A stretch of DNA of 64,000 bases. Origin: Salaquimonas pukyongi. GTDB lineage: Bacteria > Pseudomonadota > Alphaproteobacteria > Rhizobiales > Rhizobiaceae. Positions 17,304 through 26,594 of this stretch are shown in pieces. Location of the stretch: positions 124,001 through 188,000 of the forward strand of contig NZ_CP019044.1 of NCBI RefSeq assembly GCF_001953055.1, given 5' to 3'. The first letter of the stretch is position 1, and every line of letters starts with the position of its first letter. The position numbers were made by a program, and so were the translations under genes. The notes under the pieces are model-generated. The model saw nothing but the letters and a program-made list of their open reading frames with translations, was not told where the DNA came from and ran no database searches.

Positions 17304-18422
17304 TTATACCCGCATGGGCATCAGCACGAACAGGACATCGTCATCGCCGGAATCGCGGATCAGGGTCGGCGAGCCGGAGTCTGCCAGCATGAAGACCGTT
17401 TCGTCGCCTGAAAGCTGGTTGGTGATATCAAGCAAATAGCGCGAGTTGAAACCGATCTCCAGCGCCTCGGCGTCATAGCCCACGGCCACTTCTTCCGTTG
17501 CCGTGCCCGATTCCGGATTGTTGACGGCAAGCACTACCTGCCCCTCGCCAATGGTGAGTTTGACCGCCCGACCGCGCTCCGAGGAGATGGTGGATACCCG
17601 GTCGACCGCAGCAGCGAAGGTTGCCCGGTCCATTTTCAGTTCCTTGTCGTTCCCGGTGGGGATGACGCGGGTATAGTCGGGGAAGGTGCCGTCGATCAGT
17701 TTCGAAGTCAGGATCACATCGCCGACCGTCAGGCGGATTTTGGTGTCCGATACCTCAAAGGTAACCGTGGCGTCTCGATCTTCCACCAGCTTCTGTATCT
17801 CGCCGACCGCCTTGCGCGGCACGATGATGCCAGGCATGCCTTCAGACCCCGACGGGGCTTCAGCCTGGGCGCTGGCAAGGCGGTGGCCGTCGGTTGCCAC
17901 AGCACGCAGCACCGGCTTGCCGTCTTCTTCAACCGAATGGAAATAAATGCCGTTGAGATAATAGCGGGTTTCTTCCGTCGAAATGGCAAACTGGGTCCGG
18001 TCGATCAGGTTTTTTAGGTTCGCCGCGGCCAGGCGGAACATGTGGCTGAAATCGCCAGCCGTAATGTCGGGGAAATCGGTTGATGGCAGGCATTGCAGGG
18101 TAAAGCGCGAGCGCCCTGCGGCGATCTTGACCGAATTGCCGTCTTCTTCCATCGACAGCATGACTTCCGCCCCCTCGGGCAGTTTTCGCACAATGTCATG
18201 CAGCATGTGGGCGGGAACCGTCGTGGAACCGGCCTGCTCGACCACTGCCGGCACTTTCTCGAAGATTTCAAGATCGAGATCGGTTGCCTTAAGGTGCAAC
18301 TCGCTGCCTTCTGCCGTCAGCAGCACGTTCGACAGGATCGGAATGGTATTGCGGCGCTCGACCACCCTGTGCACGTGGCCAAGGGACTTCAGAAGGTTGG
18401 ACCGTTCAATCGTTACACGCAT
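17304..18422 (-). CDS. dnaN: DNA polymerase III sliding clamp (beta subunit)
   Basis: 372 residues, three clamp domains of about 120 residues each. The N-terminus MRVTIERSNLLKSLGHVHRVVERRNTIPIL is typical, as are VATDGHRLA in the middle domain and the C-terminal VLMPMRV. Dimers encircle DNA and tether polymerases. It lies 222 bases after dnaA and 125 bases before recF, all leftward. Confidence 0.97.
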   Translation of the reverse strand: MRVTIERSNLLKSLGHVHRVVERRNTIPILSNVLLTAEGSELHLKATDLDLEIFEKVPAVVEQAGSTTVPAHMLHDIVRKLPEGAEVMLSMEEDGNSVKIAAGRSRFTLQCLPSTDFPDITAGDFSHMFRLAAANLKNLIDRTQFAISTEETRYYLNGIYFHSVEEDGKPVLRAVATDGHRLASAQAEAPSGSEGMPGIIVPRKAVGEIQKLVEDRDATVTFEVSDTKIRLTVGDVILTSKLIDGTFPDYTRVIPTGNDKELKMDRATFAAAVDRVSTISSERGRAVKLTIGEGQVVLAVNNPESGTATEEVAVGYDAEALEIGFNSRYLLDITNQLSGDETVFMLADSGSPTLIRDSGDDDVLFVLMPMRV

Positions 18423-18643
18423 TTTGACTGTTCCCGTCTGCTACCTCCCAGGCGGTTGCCATGGGGAAACCGGACGTTGATCTGGCTGGCAGATTGATCT
18501 TGCCGGCTGCTGCTTCTGGGTAGAATTCGCGCCGGGCAGCGCAGATTGTGAAAATCCGCGGCATTTTGCAATGGTCTGCGTGTTTTTGACAGTCCTGCCG
18601 GTGGCTTTGCTGGGGAAAACCGCCATGGGACGGTTCCTGCTGC

Positions 18644-20185
18644 TCAGTCGAGGATCAGACGCTTGAGCAATTCGATTTCCTGGGCAAGTTTGTGGTCTTC
18701 CGACATCAGGTCCTCGATCTTGCGCACAGCATGCAAAACCGTTGTGTGATCGCGGCCTCCAAAACGCCTTCCGATCTCCGGCAGCGAGCGCGGTGTCATT
18801 ACCTTGGAAAGATACATGGCAATCTGGCGCGGGCGCACGATCTGCTGGGTGCGCCGGTTTGACAGAAGGTCGTTGCGGGCAACGTTGAACTGCCGGGCAA
18901 CGACGCGCTGGATGTCTTCGATGCGCACACGCTTGTTGTCGCCGGAGCGGATCAGGTGCCGCAGCATCTTGTCCAGCTCCTCATACCCTTCCGGCCCGTC
19001 GCTGTAACGGTGCTGCAGCAGGAGCTGATTGAACGCGCCATCAATGTCGCGGCAGCTCGTATTAACCTGCCGGGCGACGTAATGGCGGATGTCCTCGGGA
19101 ATATCGAGCCCCGGCTGGTCGCGTTTGGCCTCCTCATAGCGCATGTTCAGGATCGACTTGCGCAATTCGTAGTCCGGTGCCTCGATGTCGAGTGCCACAC
19201 CGCCCTTGAGACGGGAGCGAACCCGCTCATTAAGGCTTTCAAGCTCCGTGGGCGGACGGTCCGCTGCCACCACCACCTGCCGCGCGCTGTCGATCAGCTC
19301 GTTGAGAAGATGGCAGAATTCCGCCTGGATCGCCTTGCCCTGCAGAAACTGCATGTCATCAATCAGCAGAAGGTCGATATCGCGCAGGGTTTCCTTCAGG
19401 GACAGGGCGGTGTGGTTGTGCAGGGCCTTGGCGAACACCCACATGAAATAGTCGGCGGTCAGGTAGCGCACCTTCTTGGAAGGATCGCGCAACCGGGTTT
19501 CCCAGGCTATCGCCTGCAGCAGATGGGTTTTGCCGAGGCCCACATTGGCATGGATGAACAGCGGGTTGAACCGTACGGACGAACCATCCCCCTCGGCGAC
19601 CGAACGGGCTGCCGCATAGACCATGCGGTTCGACTTGCTTTCGATGAAATTTGCGAAGGTGTGACGCGGATCGAGCGGGGAACCGGTAAATCCCGGCTCG
19701 CCCTCAACCGCATTCCGGCTGGATTGTGAGCGGGGCAAAAACGGCTGGCCACCCCTGCGAGCGTCCTCACCGGCACCGTCCTCGCCGTTCAGCGGCTTGC
19801 TGGCAGCACGCACATTGGTCCGCCGCACTGCCGAGCGGATAATGACATCGGCGCGTAAAATGGCCTTGTCCTCTTTCTGCCAGAGTTCGAGCAGGAGGTC
19901 ACGGTAGTGCGAATTGATCCAGCTTTTCAAAAACGCCGTCGGTACGGAATGAACAGCCACGCCGCCCTCGGTTCCAACCAGTTTGATGCGGCCGAACCAG
20001 CTGTTGAAGATTTCGGTACCGAGCTTTGCCTGAAGCTTCTGACGCACCTTGATCCAAGCCCGATGGTCGACGCTTCCTCCGCCGGTGCCATCACCATCGC
20101 CGCTTTTTCTTTTTCTGCCTGCCGGTGGTTTCTTGCTGCCCGCTGCCTTGCTCTGCCCGAAAGTTTCGCCGCTTGTCTGTTTCAT
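18644..20185 (-). CDS. dnaA: Chromosomal replication initiator DnaA
   Basis: About 513 residues from the ATG at 20185 (MKQTSGETFG); a longer frame to 20290 would overlap the upstream rhodanese gene. A basic, Gly-rich N-terminal tail leads into domain I (WIKVRQKLQAKLGTEIFNSWF). Domain III carries Walker A in NVGLGKTHLLQA and Walker B LLLIDDMQFLQG. Domain IV ends with the DnaA-box reading helix-turn-helix GRRFGGRDHTTVLHAVRKIE. DnaA opens oriC. The chromosomal origin of related bacteria is usually near hemE rather than dnaA, so no origin is claimed here. Confidence 0.96.
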   Translation of the reverse strand: MKQTSGETFGQSKAAGSKKPPAGRKRKSGDGDGTGGGSVDHRAWIKVRQKLQAKLGTEIFNSWFGRIKLVGTEGGVAVHSVPTAFLKSWINSHYRDLLLELWQKEDKAILRADVIIRSAVRRTNVRAASKPLNGEDGAGEDARRGGQPFLPRSQSSRNAVEGEPGFTGSPLDPRHTFANFIESKSNRMVYAAARSVAEGDGSSVRFNPLFIHANVGLGKTHLLQAIAWETRLRDPSKKVRYLTADYFMWVFAKALHNHTALSLKETLRDIDLLLIDDMQFLQGKAIQAEFCHLLNELIDSARQVVVAADRPPTELESLNERVRSRLKGGVALDIEAPDYELRKSILNMRYEEAKRDQPGLDIPEDIRHYVARQVNTSCRDIDGAFNQLLLQHRYSDGPEGYEELDKMLRHLIRSGDNKRVRIEDIQRVVARQFNVARNDLLSNRRTQQIVRPRQIAMYLSKVMTPRSLPEIGRRFGGRDHTTVLHAVRKIEDLMSEDHKLAQEIELLKRLILD

Positions 20186-20271
20186 CTTCCCGCCTGATTG
20201 TATATTGCCCGCTTTTGTGCCGGCTTTTCTGTTCTCATTGTGCCAATTCCTCGCGGCCGCCGCCGCGCTGC

Positions 20272-20703
20272 CTAATCCTTCCTTTTCCAAGGCAGCTTGT
20301 CGTGCTGCCAGCCATTGATCTTGGCCCGCTCCCCGGTTTCGTCCGGATCGCCCTCGAAGCCGGCTTCAACGTTATAGGCATGGCTGTAGCCGAGCGCGGT
20401 CAGCGCCGCCGCCGCCGCCTTGCTTCTGGCGCCCGAACGGCACAGACAGAACACCGGCATGTTGCGGTCCTTTCCCGCTGCCCTCAGGTTTGCATCCACT
20501 GTTTCGGCAAAGTCCGCATTAACTTCCATGGAAGGAAACATCTGCCATTCCACGAACACGGTTTCCTTGTTCAGGGGGGAGAGATCCGGCACGCCGATGA
20601 CATCCCATTCCCTGGTGGTGCGGACATCGACCAGCACGGCATTCTCGTCCGCCTCAAGCGCGTTCCAGGTATCCTTGCAGCTTTTGTCGCCCGCATACGA
20701 CAT
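20272..20703 (-). CDS. Rhodanese-like domain protein
   Basis: 143 residues from the ATG at 20703 (MSYAGDKS), chosen because AAGGA lies ten bases upstream and related rhizobial proteins start the same way; ATGs at 20712 and 20733 are possible. The active-site loop CRSGARSK gives a Cys nucleophile in the C-x4-R pattern of sulfurtransferases, preceded by VLVDVRTTREWDVIGVPDL. Single-domain rhodaneses carry persulfide sulfur; the physiological acceptor is unknown. It precedes dnaA by 86 bases in the same direction, so dnaA may be partly transcribed from its promoter. Confidence 0.88.
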   Translation of the reverse strand: MSYAGDKSCKDTWNALEADENAVLVDVRTTREWDVIGVPDLSPLNKETVFVEWQMFPSMEVNADFAETVDANLRAAGKDRNMPVFCLCRSGARSKAAAAALTALGYSHAYNVEAGFEGDPDETGERAKINGWQHDKLPWKRKD

Positions 20704-20733
20704 ATTGCCCATCTTCCTTTCTTCGTTTTCCAA

Positions 20734-21660
20734 CGCTCACAGCCTTGCCGGCACGTTGACAACGACCCCGCCGGCTTTTGCCCTGTCGTCCGGCAAATCG
20801 CCTCACCCTCCGGAACCTGTTTCCGGAGAACAAGGAGCAAAAGCCCCGTTACGCTTTACTTGAGCGCTTCACGCTTTGATCAAAGCGCAACAACGCCATG
20901 CCCCGGCTGGCAAATGCCACAGTTGGGTCCCGACCTTCCGGCCAGAATCCGCGTCGTGTTTAACCAGCCCCCCGGCCAGCCCGCCGAAACCGGCTGCCTG
21001 TCCTCAGGGCGAGGGCAGTTTGCAGCCTTTGCCGCATCCGCGTGAGTCCGGAAAGCGCGAGCTTCCCGGCCGGCAGAGCGGCCTTATCGGCGTCCGAAAG
21101 ACATAGAAATCCCTGCCCCGCACAGGCATGTGCCTAACTGGGTGCTGCCGGATGATCCATCCGGTCTCACAAAACAAGAAATCCCCTCTTCCGGGAGCGA
21201 AAACCCCAGAAATCCTAGGGTTTGCCGCCGACAGGAAGAAACCTACACAGGCCCATTTTGCCTTGCAACAGGCAATCGGAGATTTTCGAAAAAGTAATTT
21301 TTTTAACCGCTTCCCGATACGGAAATCAGCGGGGTGCCATTTCAAAAACAGCTTGTGATTCAACGGTTTTTTGCCGCCTTTGCATGCCCGCCGCAGCCAG
21401 GCGGAAGTGAGCGAAAAAAATTTTCTCACCCAAGGGGGATTGACTCAAAAAACCGTGTTGATTCAGTTGATAGGAAATAATTCAGAACGACCATGGTGTA
21501 TCTTGTTGAATAAAAACAATAAAAAAATAACGGAAAATAATCCTCCAATTTTGGGTGTTTCGGAAAATTTGCCTCGGCAAATCTCTTTGAAACGGACTTC
21601 AGGCACATCGCCATACCGGCTACCGCATGGATGGCAGACAGGTGCCGGCCGCCAAAATAG
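20734..21660. other. Long non-coding region between rpsT and the rhodanese-dnaA genes
   Basis: About 0.9 kb without a supported gene. It holds a perfect 16-base palindrome CGCTTTGATCAAAGCG (20872-20887) preceded by two related direct repeats (ACGCTTTACT, GCGCTTCACG), and an AT-rich core (about 21480-21560). Three GANTC sites that a CcrM-type methylase could use lie at 21357, 21442 and 21460. I see no TTATCCACA-like DnaA boxes. It most likely carries the promoter of the rhodanese-dnaA unit. Confidence 0.5.
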
Positions 21661-21690
21661 CAAAAACCCTGCGCATCGGCAGGGTTTGTC
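21661..21690 (-). terminator. Rho-independent terminator of rpsT
   Basis: On the minus strand, perfect arms AAACCCTGC and GCAGGGTTT (21664-21672 / 21679-21687) with a six-base loop are followed by a T run. It lies about 80 bases after the rpsT stop. Confidence 0.8.
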
Positions 21691-21767
21691 AACAATCTTA
21701 CAGCGATTGAGCGTTGAATGGCTGCTGCAACACCGTTGCGCCCGCCTTGCAGCTCCGGGGCCTGAAA

Positions 21768-22034
21768 TCAGGCGCTGGCAGCCTTTACGCGCTTGGCGAG
21801 GCGCGAAACCTTGCGGGCTGCAGTGTTCTTTTTCAGGATGCCCCTGCTGACGGCCTTCATGATTTCCGGCTGTGCGGCCTTGAAGGCTTCGTTGGCGGCA
21901 TCCCTGTCACCAGCGGCAGCCGCTTCTTCAACTTTACGCACATAGGTGCGCATGCGCGAGCGATTGGCTTTGTTGACTTCGGTGCGGGCCTCGATTTTGC
22001 GGACCGCTTTTTTTGCTGAGGCAGTGTTTGCCAT
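21768..22034 (-). CDS. rpsT: 30S ribosomal protein S20
   Basis: 88 residues, basic and helical, with the S20 signatures [30 protein letters not shown] and the C-terminal [18 protein letters not shown]20 binds the 5' domain of 16S rRNA. It lies between mutM and dnaA as in many rhizobia, and has its own terminators on both sides. Confidence 0.96.
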   Translation of the reverse strand: MANTASAKKAVRKIEARTEVNKANRSRMRTYVRKVEEAAAAGDRDAANEAFKAAQPEIMKAVSRGILKKNTAARKVSRLAKRVKAASA

Positions 22035-22150
22035 GGTCGGACTTTCTCAAATGCCCTGATCGGGCGTTCATGTTCGGGTTTTCGGTCTGGCGCGCTGGCA
22101 TGCCCCGCCTGTTAACCGGCGTATCCTGGCTGCGGCAGCACGACAAAACA

Positions 22151-22182
22151 CGGCGGCTCACATCATCCGAAATGAGCCGCCG
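22151..22182 (-). terminator. Hairpin terminator downstream of mutM
   Basis: Perfect ten-base arms CGGCGGCTCA (22151-22160) and TGAGCCGCCG (22173-22182). On the minus strand the stem is followed by GTGTTTTGT. It lies about 110 bases after mutM and before rpsT. Confidence 0.7.
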
Positions 22183-22289
22183 GAATTTCGAGGCGCTTAT
22201 AAGGGGATAATGGGCTCAAAGTCAACGCATCGGGCTTAAAAACAGGCCGGCTTGGCCGATTTCAGCTCGTCCATTTCAGCCCATGCACA

Positions 22290-23183
22290 TCAGCGTTGAC
22301 AGGCAGGACAGTAAAAGGTTGAGCGTCCCGATTGAACCATCCGGCGGACGGTGCCCTCACAATCCCGCTTCGGACAGGGCTCGCCTTCCCGGCCATAGAC
22401 GGAAAACTGGTGTTGAAAGTAGCCGAGACTGCCGTCGGCCTGACGGTGATCGCGCAGCGAAGAGCCGCCCGCCTCGATTGCCCGGGCGATCACCCTGCGG
22501 ATTTCCGCAGCAAGGGGCCGAAGCCGCTTCGATGGTGTGCCGTTTTTCCTTGTCAGGCTGCCGGCGAGCCGCTTCGGAGAAAGCCCTGCCCCGTGCAGCG
22601 CCTCGCAGACATAGATGTTGCCGAGGCCGGCAATGAGCTTCTGATCAAGCAGGGCGGCCTTGAGCGGTGTGCGCTTGCCGGCAAAGCACGCAGCAAGATA
22701 GTCTTCCGACAAGGCATTGCCGGTGGGTTCGATCCCCAGATCGCAAAACAGGGGATGCAGGTCGAATGTGCTGCGCGGTATCAGGTCCATGAAGCCGAAC
22801 CGGCGCGGATCATTGTAGGTCACCCGTGCCTTGCCGCTGCCGGCACGCTCAAGGTGAAAAACCACATGGTCATGCGCAGGTTTTTTCGACCGGTCGTGAT
22901 GAAAGACGCCAGGCTGGCTGTTTTCTGCTTCCATTTCGATCCGGAACGACCCAGACATGCCCAGATGCATGATGAGCACCATGCCGTCATCAAGGTCCAC
23001 CGTCAGATATTTTGCCCTTCTGCCCATGGCGGTCACGGTGCGCCCTTCAAGCCGTTCGGCAAATTTTGCGGGAAAGGGAAAGCGCAGATTTGCCCTGCGG
23101 ACTTCCACGGCAGCAATGCGCGCGCCTTCCATCACCGGCGCCAGCCCGCGGCGCACGGTTTCCACCTCCGGCAGTTCAGGCAT
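22290..23183 (-). CDS. mutM: Formamidopyrimidine-DNA glycosylase (Fpg)
   Basis: 297 residues starting [14 protein letters not shown]; the start at 23183 is certain because the N-terminal Pro is the catalytic nucleophile. Other signatures are [22 protein letters not shown] and [18 protein letters not shown] (helix-two-turn-helix). The C-terminal zinc finger runs from CPKRDCEG to YCPACQR. It removes 8-oxoguanine and ring-opened purines. It is divergent from ubiE with a 200-base shared promoter region. Confidence 0.97.
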   Translation of the reverse strand: MPELPEVETVRRGLAPVMEGARIAAVEVRRANLRFPFPAKFAERLEGRTVTAMGRRAKYLTVDLDDGMVLIMHLGMSGSFRIEMEAENSQPGVFHHDRSKKPAHDHVVFHLERAGSGKARVTYNDPRRFGFMDLIPRSTFDLHPLFCDLGIEPTGNALSEDYLAACFAGKRTPLKAALLDQKLIAGLGNIYVCEALHGAGLSPKRLAGSLTRKNGTPSKRLRPLAAEIRRVIARAIEAGGSSLRDHRQADGSLGYFQHQFSVYGREGEPCPKRDCEGTVRRMVQSGRSTFYCPACQR

Positions 23184-23384
23184 GACCGTACCGCCCCCTG
23201 CCGCCCCTGCGGGAAGCTGACGCATTCAATTGCCGGCTGGTATCGTTATGGTCTTTCTTCAAGGCCGGATCGCCTCCGTTCCTGCTTGCGGGGTGCCATA
23301 TGCTCCCAGGCTGTCTATAAGGTTGTAACCAACACGCCGGAACGCCAGACCGGACGCCCGCCATTCGATCACCGGAACCGCAAC

Positions 23385-24179
23385 ATGCCCGTCCAGAACA
23401 CAAAAACAAGGTCGAAATCTGCTGAAGAACTTTCCGCAAGCTTTGGTTTTGCGGAAGTCGTCAGTGACGAGAAACAGCCTCTGGTCAACGATGTCTTTCA
23501 CAAGGTGGCTGGCCGCTACGACATGATGAATGATCTGATGTCCGGCGGCATGCACCGCGTCTGGAAGGACGCCATGATTGCCCGCCTGGCACCGCCGCGC
23601 AAGCCGGGCACTCCCTGGCATCTGCTCGACGTTGCCGGCGGAACGGGCGACATTGCTTTCGGCGTGGTGGAAGCGGCAAACCGGAATGTTCGGGCAACCG
23701 TGCTCGATATTAATGCTTCCATGCTTGAAGTCGGCCGCAAGCGTGCGGTGGGCCGCAAGTTGGATGGCCATGTGGAATTTGTCGAAGCCGACGCCCAGAA
23801 ACTGCCTTTTGAGGACAATGCCTTTGACGCCTACACGATCGCCTTTGGCATCAGAAACGTGCCGCACATCGATCTGGCCCTTGCAGAAGCCTGGCGTGTG
23901 CTGAAGCGCGGCGGACGGTTCCTCTGCCTGGAATTTTCAGAAGTCGAGGTGCCGGTTCTCGACAGGCTGTATGATGAATGGTCGATGCGGGTAATTCCAC
24001 AAATCGGCAAGGCGGTCGCCGGGGATGACGAACCTTACCGCTATCTTGTGGAGTCGGTTCGCAAATTTCCCAGTCAGCGCAATTTTGCCGCCATGATTGC
24101 CGGGGCGGGCTTTTCCCGGGTTGACTGGTCGGACTTTTCGGGCGGCATCGCAGCGCTGCATTCCGGCTGGAAGCTTTGA
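23385..24179 (+). CDS. ubiE: Demethylmenaquinone/2-polyprenyl-6-methoxy-1,4-benzoquinol methyltransferase
   Basis: 264 residues from the ATG at 23385. The UbiE signatures are [18 protein letters not shown] and the SAM-binding motif [13 protein letters not shown]. Further markers are the family motif [10 protein letters not shown] and the post-motif [17 protein letters not shown], and the end [19 protein letters not shown] is also typical. It performs C-methylation in ubiquinone synthesis. ubiB follows seven bases downstream, making a ubiquinone operon. Confidence 0.96.
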   Translation: MPVQNTKTRSKSAEELSASFGFAEVVSDEKQPLVNDVFHKVAGRYDMMNDLMSGGMHRVWKDAMIARLAPPRKPGTPWHLLDVAGGTGDIAFGVVEAANRNVRATVLDINASMLEVGRKRAVGRKLDGHVEFVEADAQKLPFEDNAFDAYTIAFGIRNVPHIDLALAEAWRVLKRGGRFLCLEFSEVEVPVLDRLYDEWSMRVIPQIGKAVAGDDEPYRYLVESVRKFPSQRNFAAMIAGAGFSRVDWSDFSGGIAALHSGWKL

Positions 24180-24186
24180 CGGCATC

Positions 24187-25758
24187 ATGATCATGAGTGT
24201 CTTCTCCAACCTTTTGTCGCTGGCGCGGGCCGGATATGTGCTTGCAAGGGAGGGCGTGATTTCCGCGCTTCCCTCCGATCCCCTGCCGCCACCGGCCCGG
24301 TTCGGCCAAAAGCTCGCCGGTCTCATTCGCCGTTCCAGGGCAAAGAATGCGACCCGGTCGGAAAAACTGTCCATCGCCCTTAACCGCCTCGGCCCTTCCT
24401 GGGTCAAGCTTGGCCAGTTTCTGGCAACCCGGCCCGATGTGGTGGGGGCTGAAATCGCCGGCGACCTGGAACTGCTGCAGGATCGCATGAAGCCGTTTTC
24501 GCGTGCCGAGGCGGTGCGCCAGATCGAGGCTTCCCTTGGCCGTCCGCTTGAAGACCTGTTTTCCGATTTTTCCGAGCCCGTTGCTGCTGCTTCGGTTGCC
24601 CAGGTGCACAAGGCAGTCCGCAGGCGCGATGGAGAAACGGTAGCGGTAAAGGTAATCCGGCCTGGCGTGAGGCCGCGTTTCCGCCGCGATCTTGAAACCT
24701 TCTACACCCTTGCCCGCCTGCAGGAAAAATATGTCCCGGCATCAAGGCGCCTCAGGCCCGTGGCGGTCACCGATACGCTGGCACAATCGGCCAAGATCGA
24801 AATGGACATGCGGCTGGAAGCGGCTGCCTTTTCCGAGCTTGGCGAGAATACCGCAGATGATCCGGGCTTTCGCGTGCCGCAGGTGGATTGGGAACTGTCG
24901 GGCCGCGATTGCGTGACCATGGAATGGGTTGAGGGGCTCAAGCTGTCCGACGTGGCCGGTATCCGCGCTGCGGGCCACGACCTTCAGCAACTGGCAGCAA
25001 CGCTGGTTCAGTCGTTCCTGCGCCACACACTACGCGACGGCTTCTTTCATGCCGACATGCATCCCGGCAATCTGTTTGTCGATCCCAATGGGGATATCGT
25101 TGCCGTCGATCTTGGCATTGCCGGACGCCTGGGCAAGAAGGAGCGGCGCTTTCTTGCCGAAATCCTCTATGGTTTCATCACCCGTGATTACACCCGTGTG
25201 GCAGAGGTTCATTTCGAGGCCGGCTATGTGCCCGCCCATCACGATGTGGCAAGTTTTGCCCAGGCGATCCGCGCCATTGGCGAGCCGATCCACGGCCAGC
25301 CGGCGGAAACCATTTCCATGGCCAAGCTGCTCACCCTTTTGTTCGAGGTTACCGAGCTCTTCGACATGCAGACCCGGCCGGAACTGCTGTTGCTGCAAAA
25401 AACCATGGTGGTTGTCGAAGGCGTGGCGCGCACCCTCAATCCCAACTTCAACATGTGGAAGACGGCAGAGCCGGTGGTTGGCGACTGGATCCGCCGCAAT
25501 CTCGGTCCGGCGGCGATTGCCGCAGACGCCCGTGACGGGCTGAAGGCCGGCCTGCATCTTGCCCGCCAGCTTCCCGAACTGTCGGAACGCGCTGAAAAAC
25601 TGGCAAGGGAAATGGCCGACATGGGTGAGGCCGGCTTCCGCCTGTCGCCGGAAACGGTAGAAAAAATCGGAAAGGCGGAAGCACGCCATTCACGCTGGGG
25701 CCACATTGCCTTGTGGGTAATCGCTGCGATTTTGGCCTGGCAGGTGTTTTTCGCCTGA
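24187..25758 (+). CDS. ubiB: Ubiquinone biosynthesis regulatory kinase-like protein UbiB
   Basis: 523 residues from the ATG at 24187 (a second ATG at 24193 is equally possible). The atypical kinase features are GPSWVKLGQFLATRPD (KxGQ motif), the Ala-rich nucleotide loop PVAAASVAQVHKA, VAVKVIRPG with the lysine, HADMHPGNLFVD and VDLGIAGRLG. The C-terminus has a hydrophobic anchor (HIALWVIAAILAWQVFF). UbiB is an ATPase-like member of the ADCK/Abc1 group needed for coenzyme Q synthesis. It is coupled to ubiE. Confidence 0.95.
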   Translation: MIMSVFSNLLSLARAGYVLAREGVISALPSDPLPPPARFGQKLAGLIRRSRAKNATRSEKLSIALNRLGPSWVKLGQFLATRPDVVGAEIAGDLELLQDRMKPFSRAEAVRQIEASLGRPLEDLFSDFSEPVAAASVAQVHKAVRRRDGETVAVKVIRPGVRPRFRRDLETFYTLARLQEKYVPASRRLRPVAVTDTLAQSAKIEMDMRLEAAAFSELGENTADDPGFRVPQVDWELSGRDCVTMEWVEGLKLSDVAGIRAAGHDLQQLAATLVQSFLRHTLRDGFFHADMHPGNLFVDPNGDIVAVDLGIAGRLGKKERRFLAEILYGFITRDYTRVAEVHFEAGYVPAHHDVASFAQAIRAIGEPIHGQPAETISMAKLLTLLFEVTELFDMQTRPELLLLQKTMVVVEGVARTLNPNFNMWKTAEPVVGDWIRRNLGPAAIAADARDGLKAGLHLARQLPELSERAEKLAREMADMGEAGFRLSPETVEKIGKAEARHSRWGHIALWVIAAILAWQVFFA

Positions 25759-25801
25759 GATGGGCTAACGCCGCGCATTGGAGTCTTCAAGTTTGACAGC
25801 G

Positions 25802-25829
25802 TTGCTAGCAGTGCTTACATTGCTAGCAA
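25802..25829. promoter_or_regulatory. Probable operator of the FitAB-type toxin-antitoxin pair
   Basis: Two copies of the self-complementary box TTGCTAGCA(A/G) lie at 25802-25811 and 25820-25829, 18 bases apart centre to centre (same face of the helix), 30 bases before the antitoxin ATG. Tandem palindromic boxes fit cooperative binding of ribbon-helix-helix dimers, as known for FitAB. Confidence 0.65.
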
Positions 25830-25858
25830 ACATCTGGCGTGCAACTGTGGAGGTGCAT

Positions 25859-26137
25859 ATGGCAACGCTGACAATTCGAAATCTCCCTGACGAGGTGAGG
25901 CAGGCGCTCCGCGAGCGGGCGGCCAGAAACGGCGTTTCCATGGAGCAGGAAGTGCGGCGCATTCTCGCTGAAAGCATGCAAAAGACGGCGGTAAAGCACA
26001 TGCAGTTCAAGGCAGCTGAAGATATTCTGCAAATGGCCCGGGGTTTGCGGGATGAAGCGCCACTTGACCCCATGTACAAGGAACTGTCCCACAAGGAACT
26101 GACGGACACCTTGTGGAATGAAGGGCATGATCGCTGA
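25859..26137 (+). CDS. FitA-like ribbon-helix-helix antitoxin
   Basis: 92 residues from the ATG at 25859, which has GGAGG six bases upstream. The N-terminal ribbon-helix-helix is MATLTIRNLPDEVRQALRER with the following helix SMEQEVRRILAES, and the C-terminal half is the toxin-neutralising tail. It shares one base with the PIN toxin start (TGATG), the usual translational coupling. It probably represses its own promoter via the tandem TTGCTAGCA boxes. About 24 of its first 39 residues match the N-terminus of the nearby CoaBC, so the two domains are likely related by duplication. Confidence 0.85.
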   Translation: MATLTIRNLPDEVRQALRERAARNGVSMEQEVRRILAESMQKTAVKHMQFKAAEDILQMARGLRDEAPLDPMYKELSHKELTDTLWNEGHDR

Positions 26138-26532
26138 TGGTGATTGATTCATCTGCCATTGTTGCGATTCTGCTTGAAGAAGCCGATGCAGAACGTTTCG
26201 CGAATGCCCTTGTTGCTGCGCCGCTCAGGATCATGAGCCGCGTTACCTATGTTGAATGCGCCTTTGTGATGCATGGCCGTGCGCCAAAACGCGGGTTGCG
26301 TGCCCTGGAGCAGTTGATCGAGGGGCTTCCTGTAAGGTTGATCGATTTTGATGCCGGCCAGATGGACAGGGCTGTTGAAGCGCGGTGCAGATACGGAAAA
26401 GGGTCAGGCCATCGCGCAGGCCTCAATCTCGGCGATTGTTTTTCCTATGCCCTGGCAAAAAGCCGCAGCCTGCCGCTACTGTTTCAGGGCATGGATTTTG
26501 CCGCGACGGATGTCGAGGCAGCAATTCCATAA
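26137..26532 (+). CDS. PIN domain ribonuclease toxin (VapC/FitB type)
   Basis: 131 residues. The PIN acidic residues are visible: Asp in MVIDSSAIVAIL, Glu in YVECAFVM, and Asp in LNLGDCFSYALAKSR. A fourth acidic residue is near GMDFAATD. Toxins of this family cleave tRNA or rRNA until neutralised by their antitoxin. It overlaps the FitA-like gene and lies 62 bases upstream of coaBC, in the same direction. Confidence 0.85.
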   Translation: MVIDSSAIVAILLEEADAERFANALVAAPLRIMSRVTYVECAFVMHGRAPKRGLRALEQLIEGLPVRLIDFDAGQMDRAVEARCRYGKGSGHRAGLNLGDCFSYALAKSRSLPLLFQGMDFAATDVEAAIP

Positions 26533-26535
26533 TCA

Positions 26536-26578
26536 GTTGATTGCAATGCAATCAACTACTTGAAATCAATGCAATCAA
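26536..26578. promoter_or_regulatory. Perfect palindrome and repeated half-site upstream of coaBC
   Basis: Arms GTTGATTGCA (26536-26545) and TGCAATCAAC (26547-26556) form a perfect palindrome around one central base. The half-site TGCAATCAA occurs again at 26570-26578. The block ends 16 bases before the coaBC ATG. It looks like an operator for a dimeric DNA-binding protein; the obvious candidate is the ribbon-helix-helix domain fused to CoaBC itself, or the neighbouring FitA-like protein. Confidence 0.5.
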
Positions 26579-26594
26579 ATGCCATGCTGATGCC

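Noticed and set aside
20734-21660. Chromosomal origin of replication
   Set aside because: AT-rich and near dnaA, but no DnaA-box cluster is seen, and origins of related bacteria lie elsewhere.
22332-23384. Rightward frame upstream of ubiE giving a 615-residue protein
   Set aside because: The first 351 codons are antisense to mutM; UbiE begins at the ATG at 23385.
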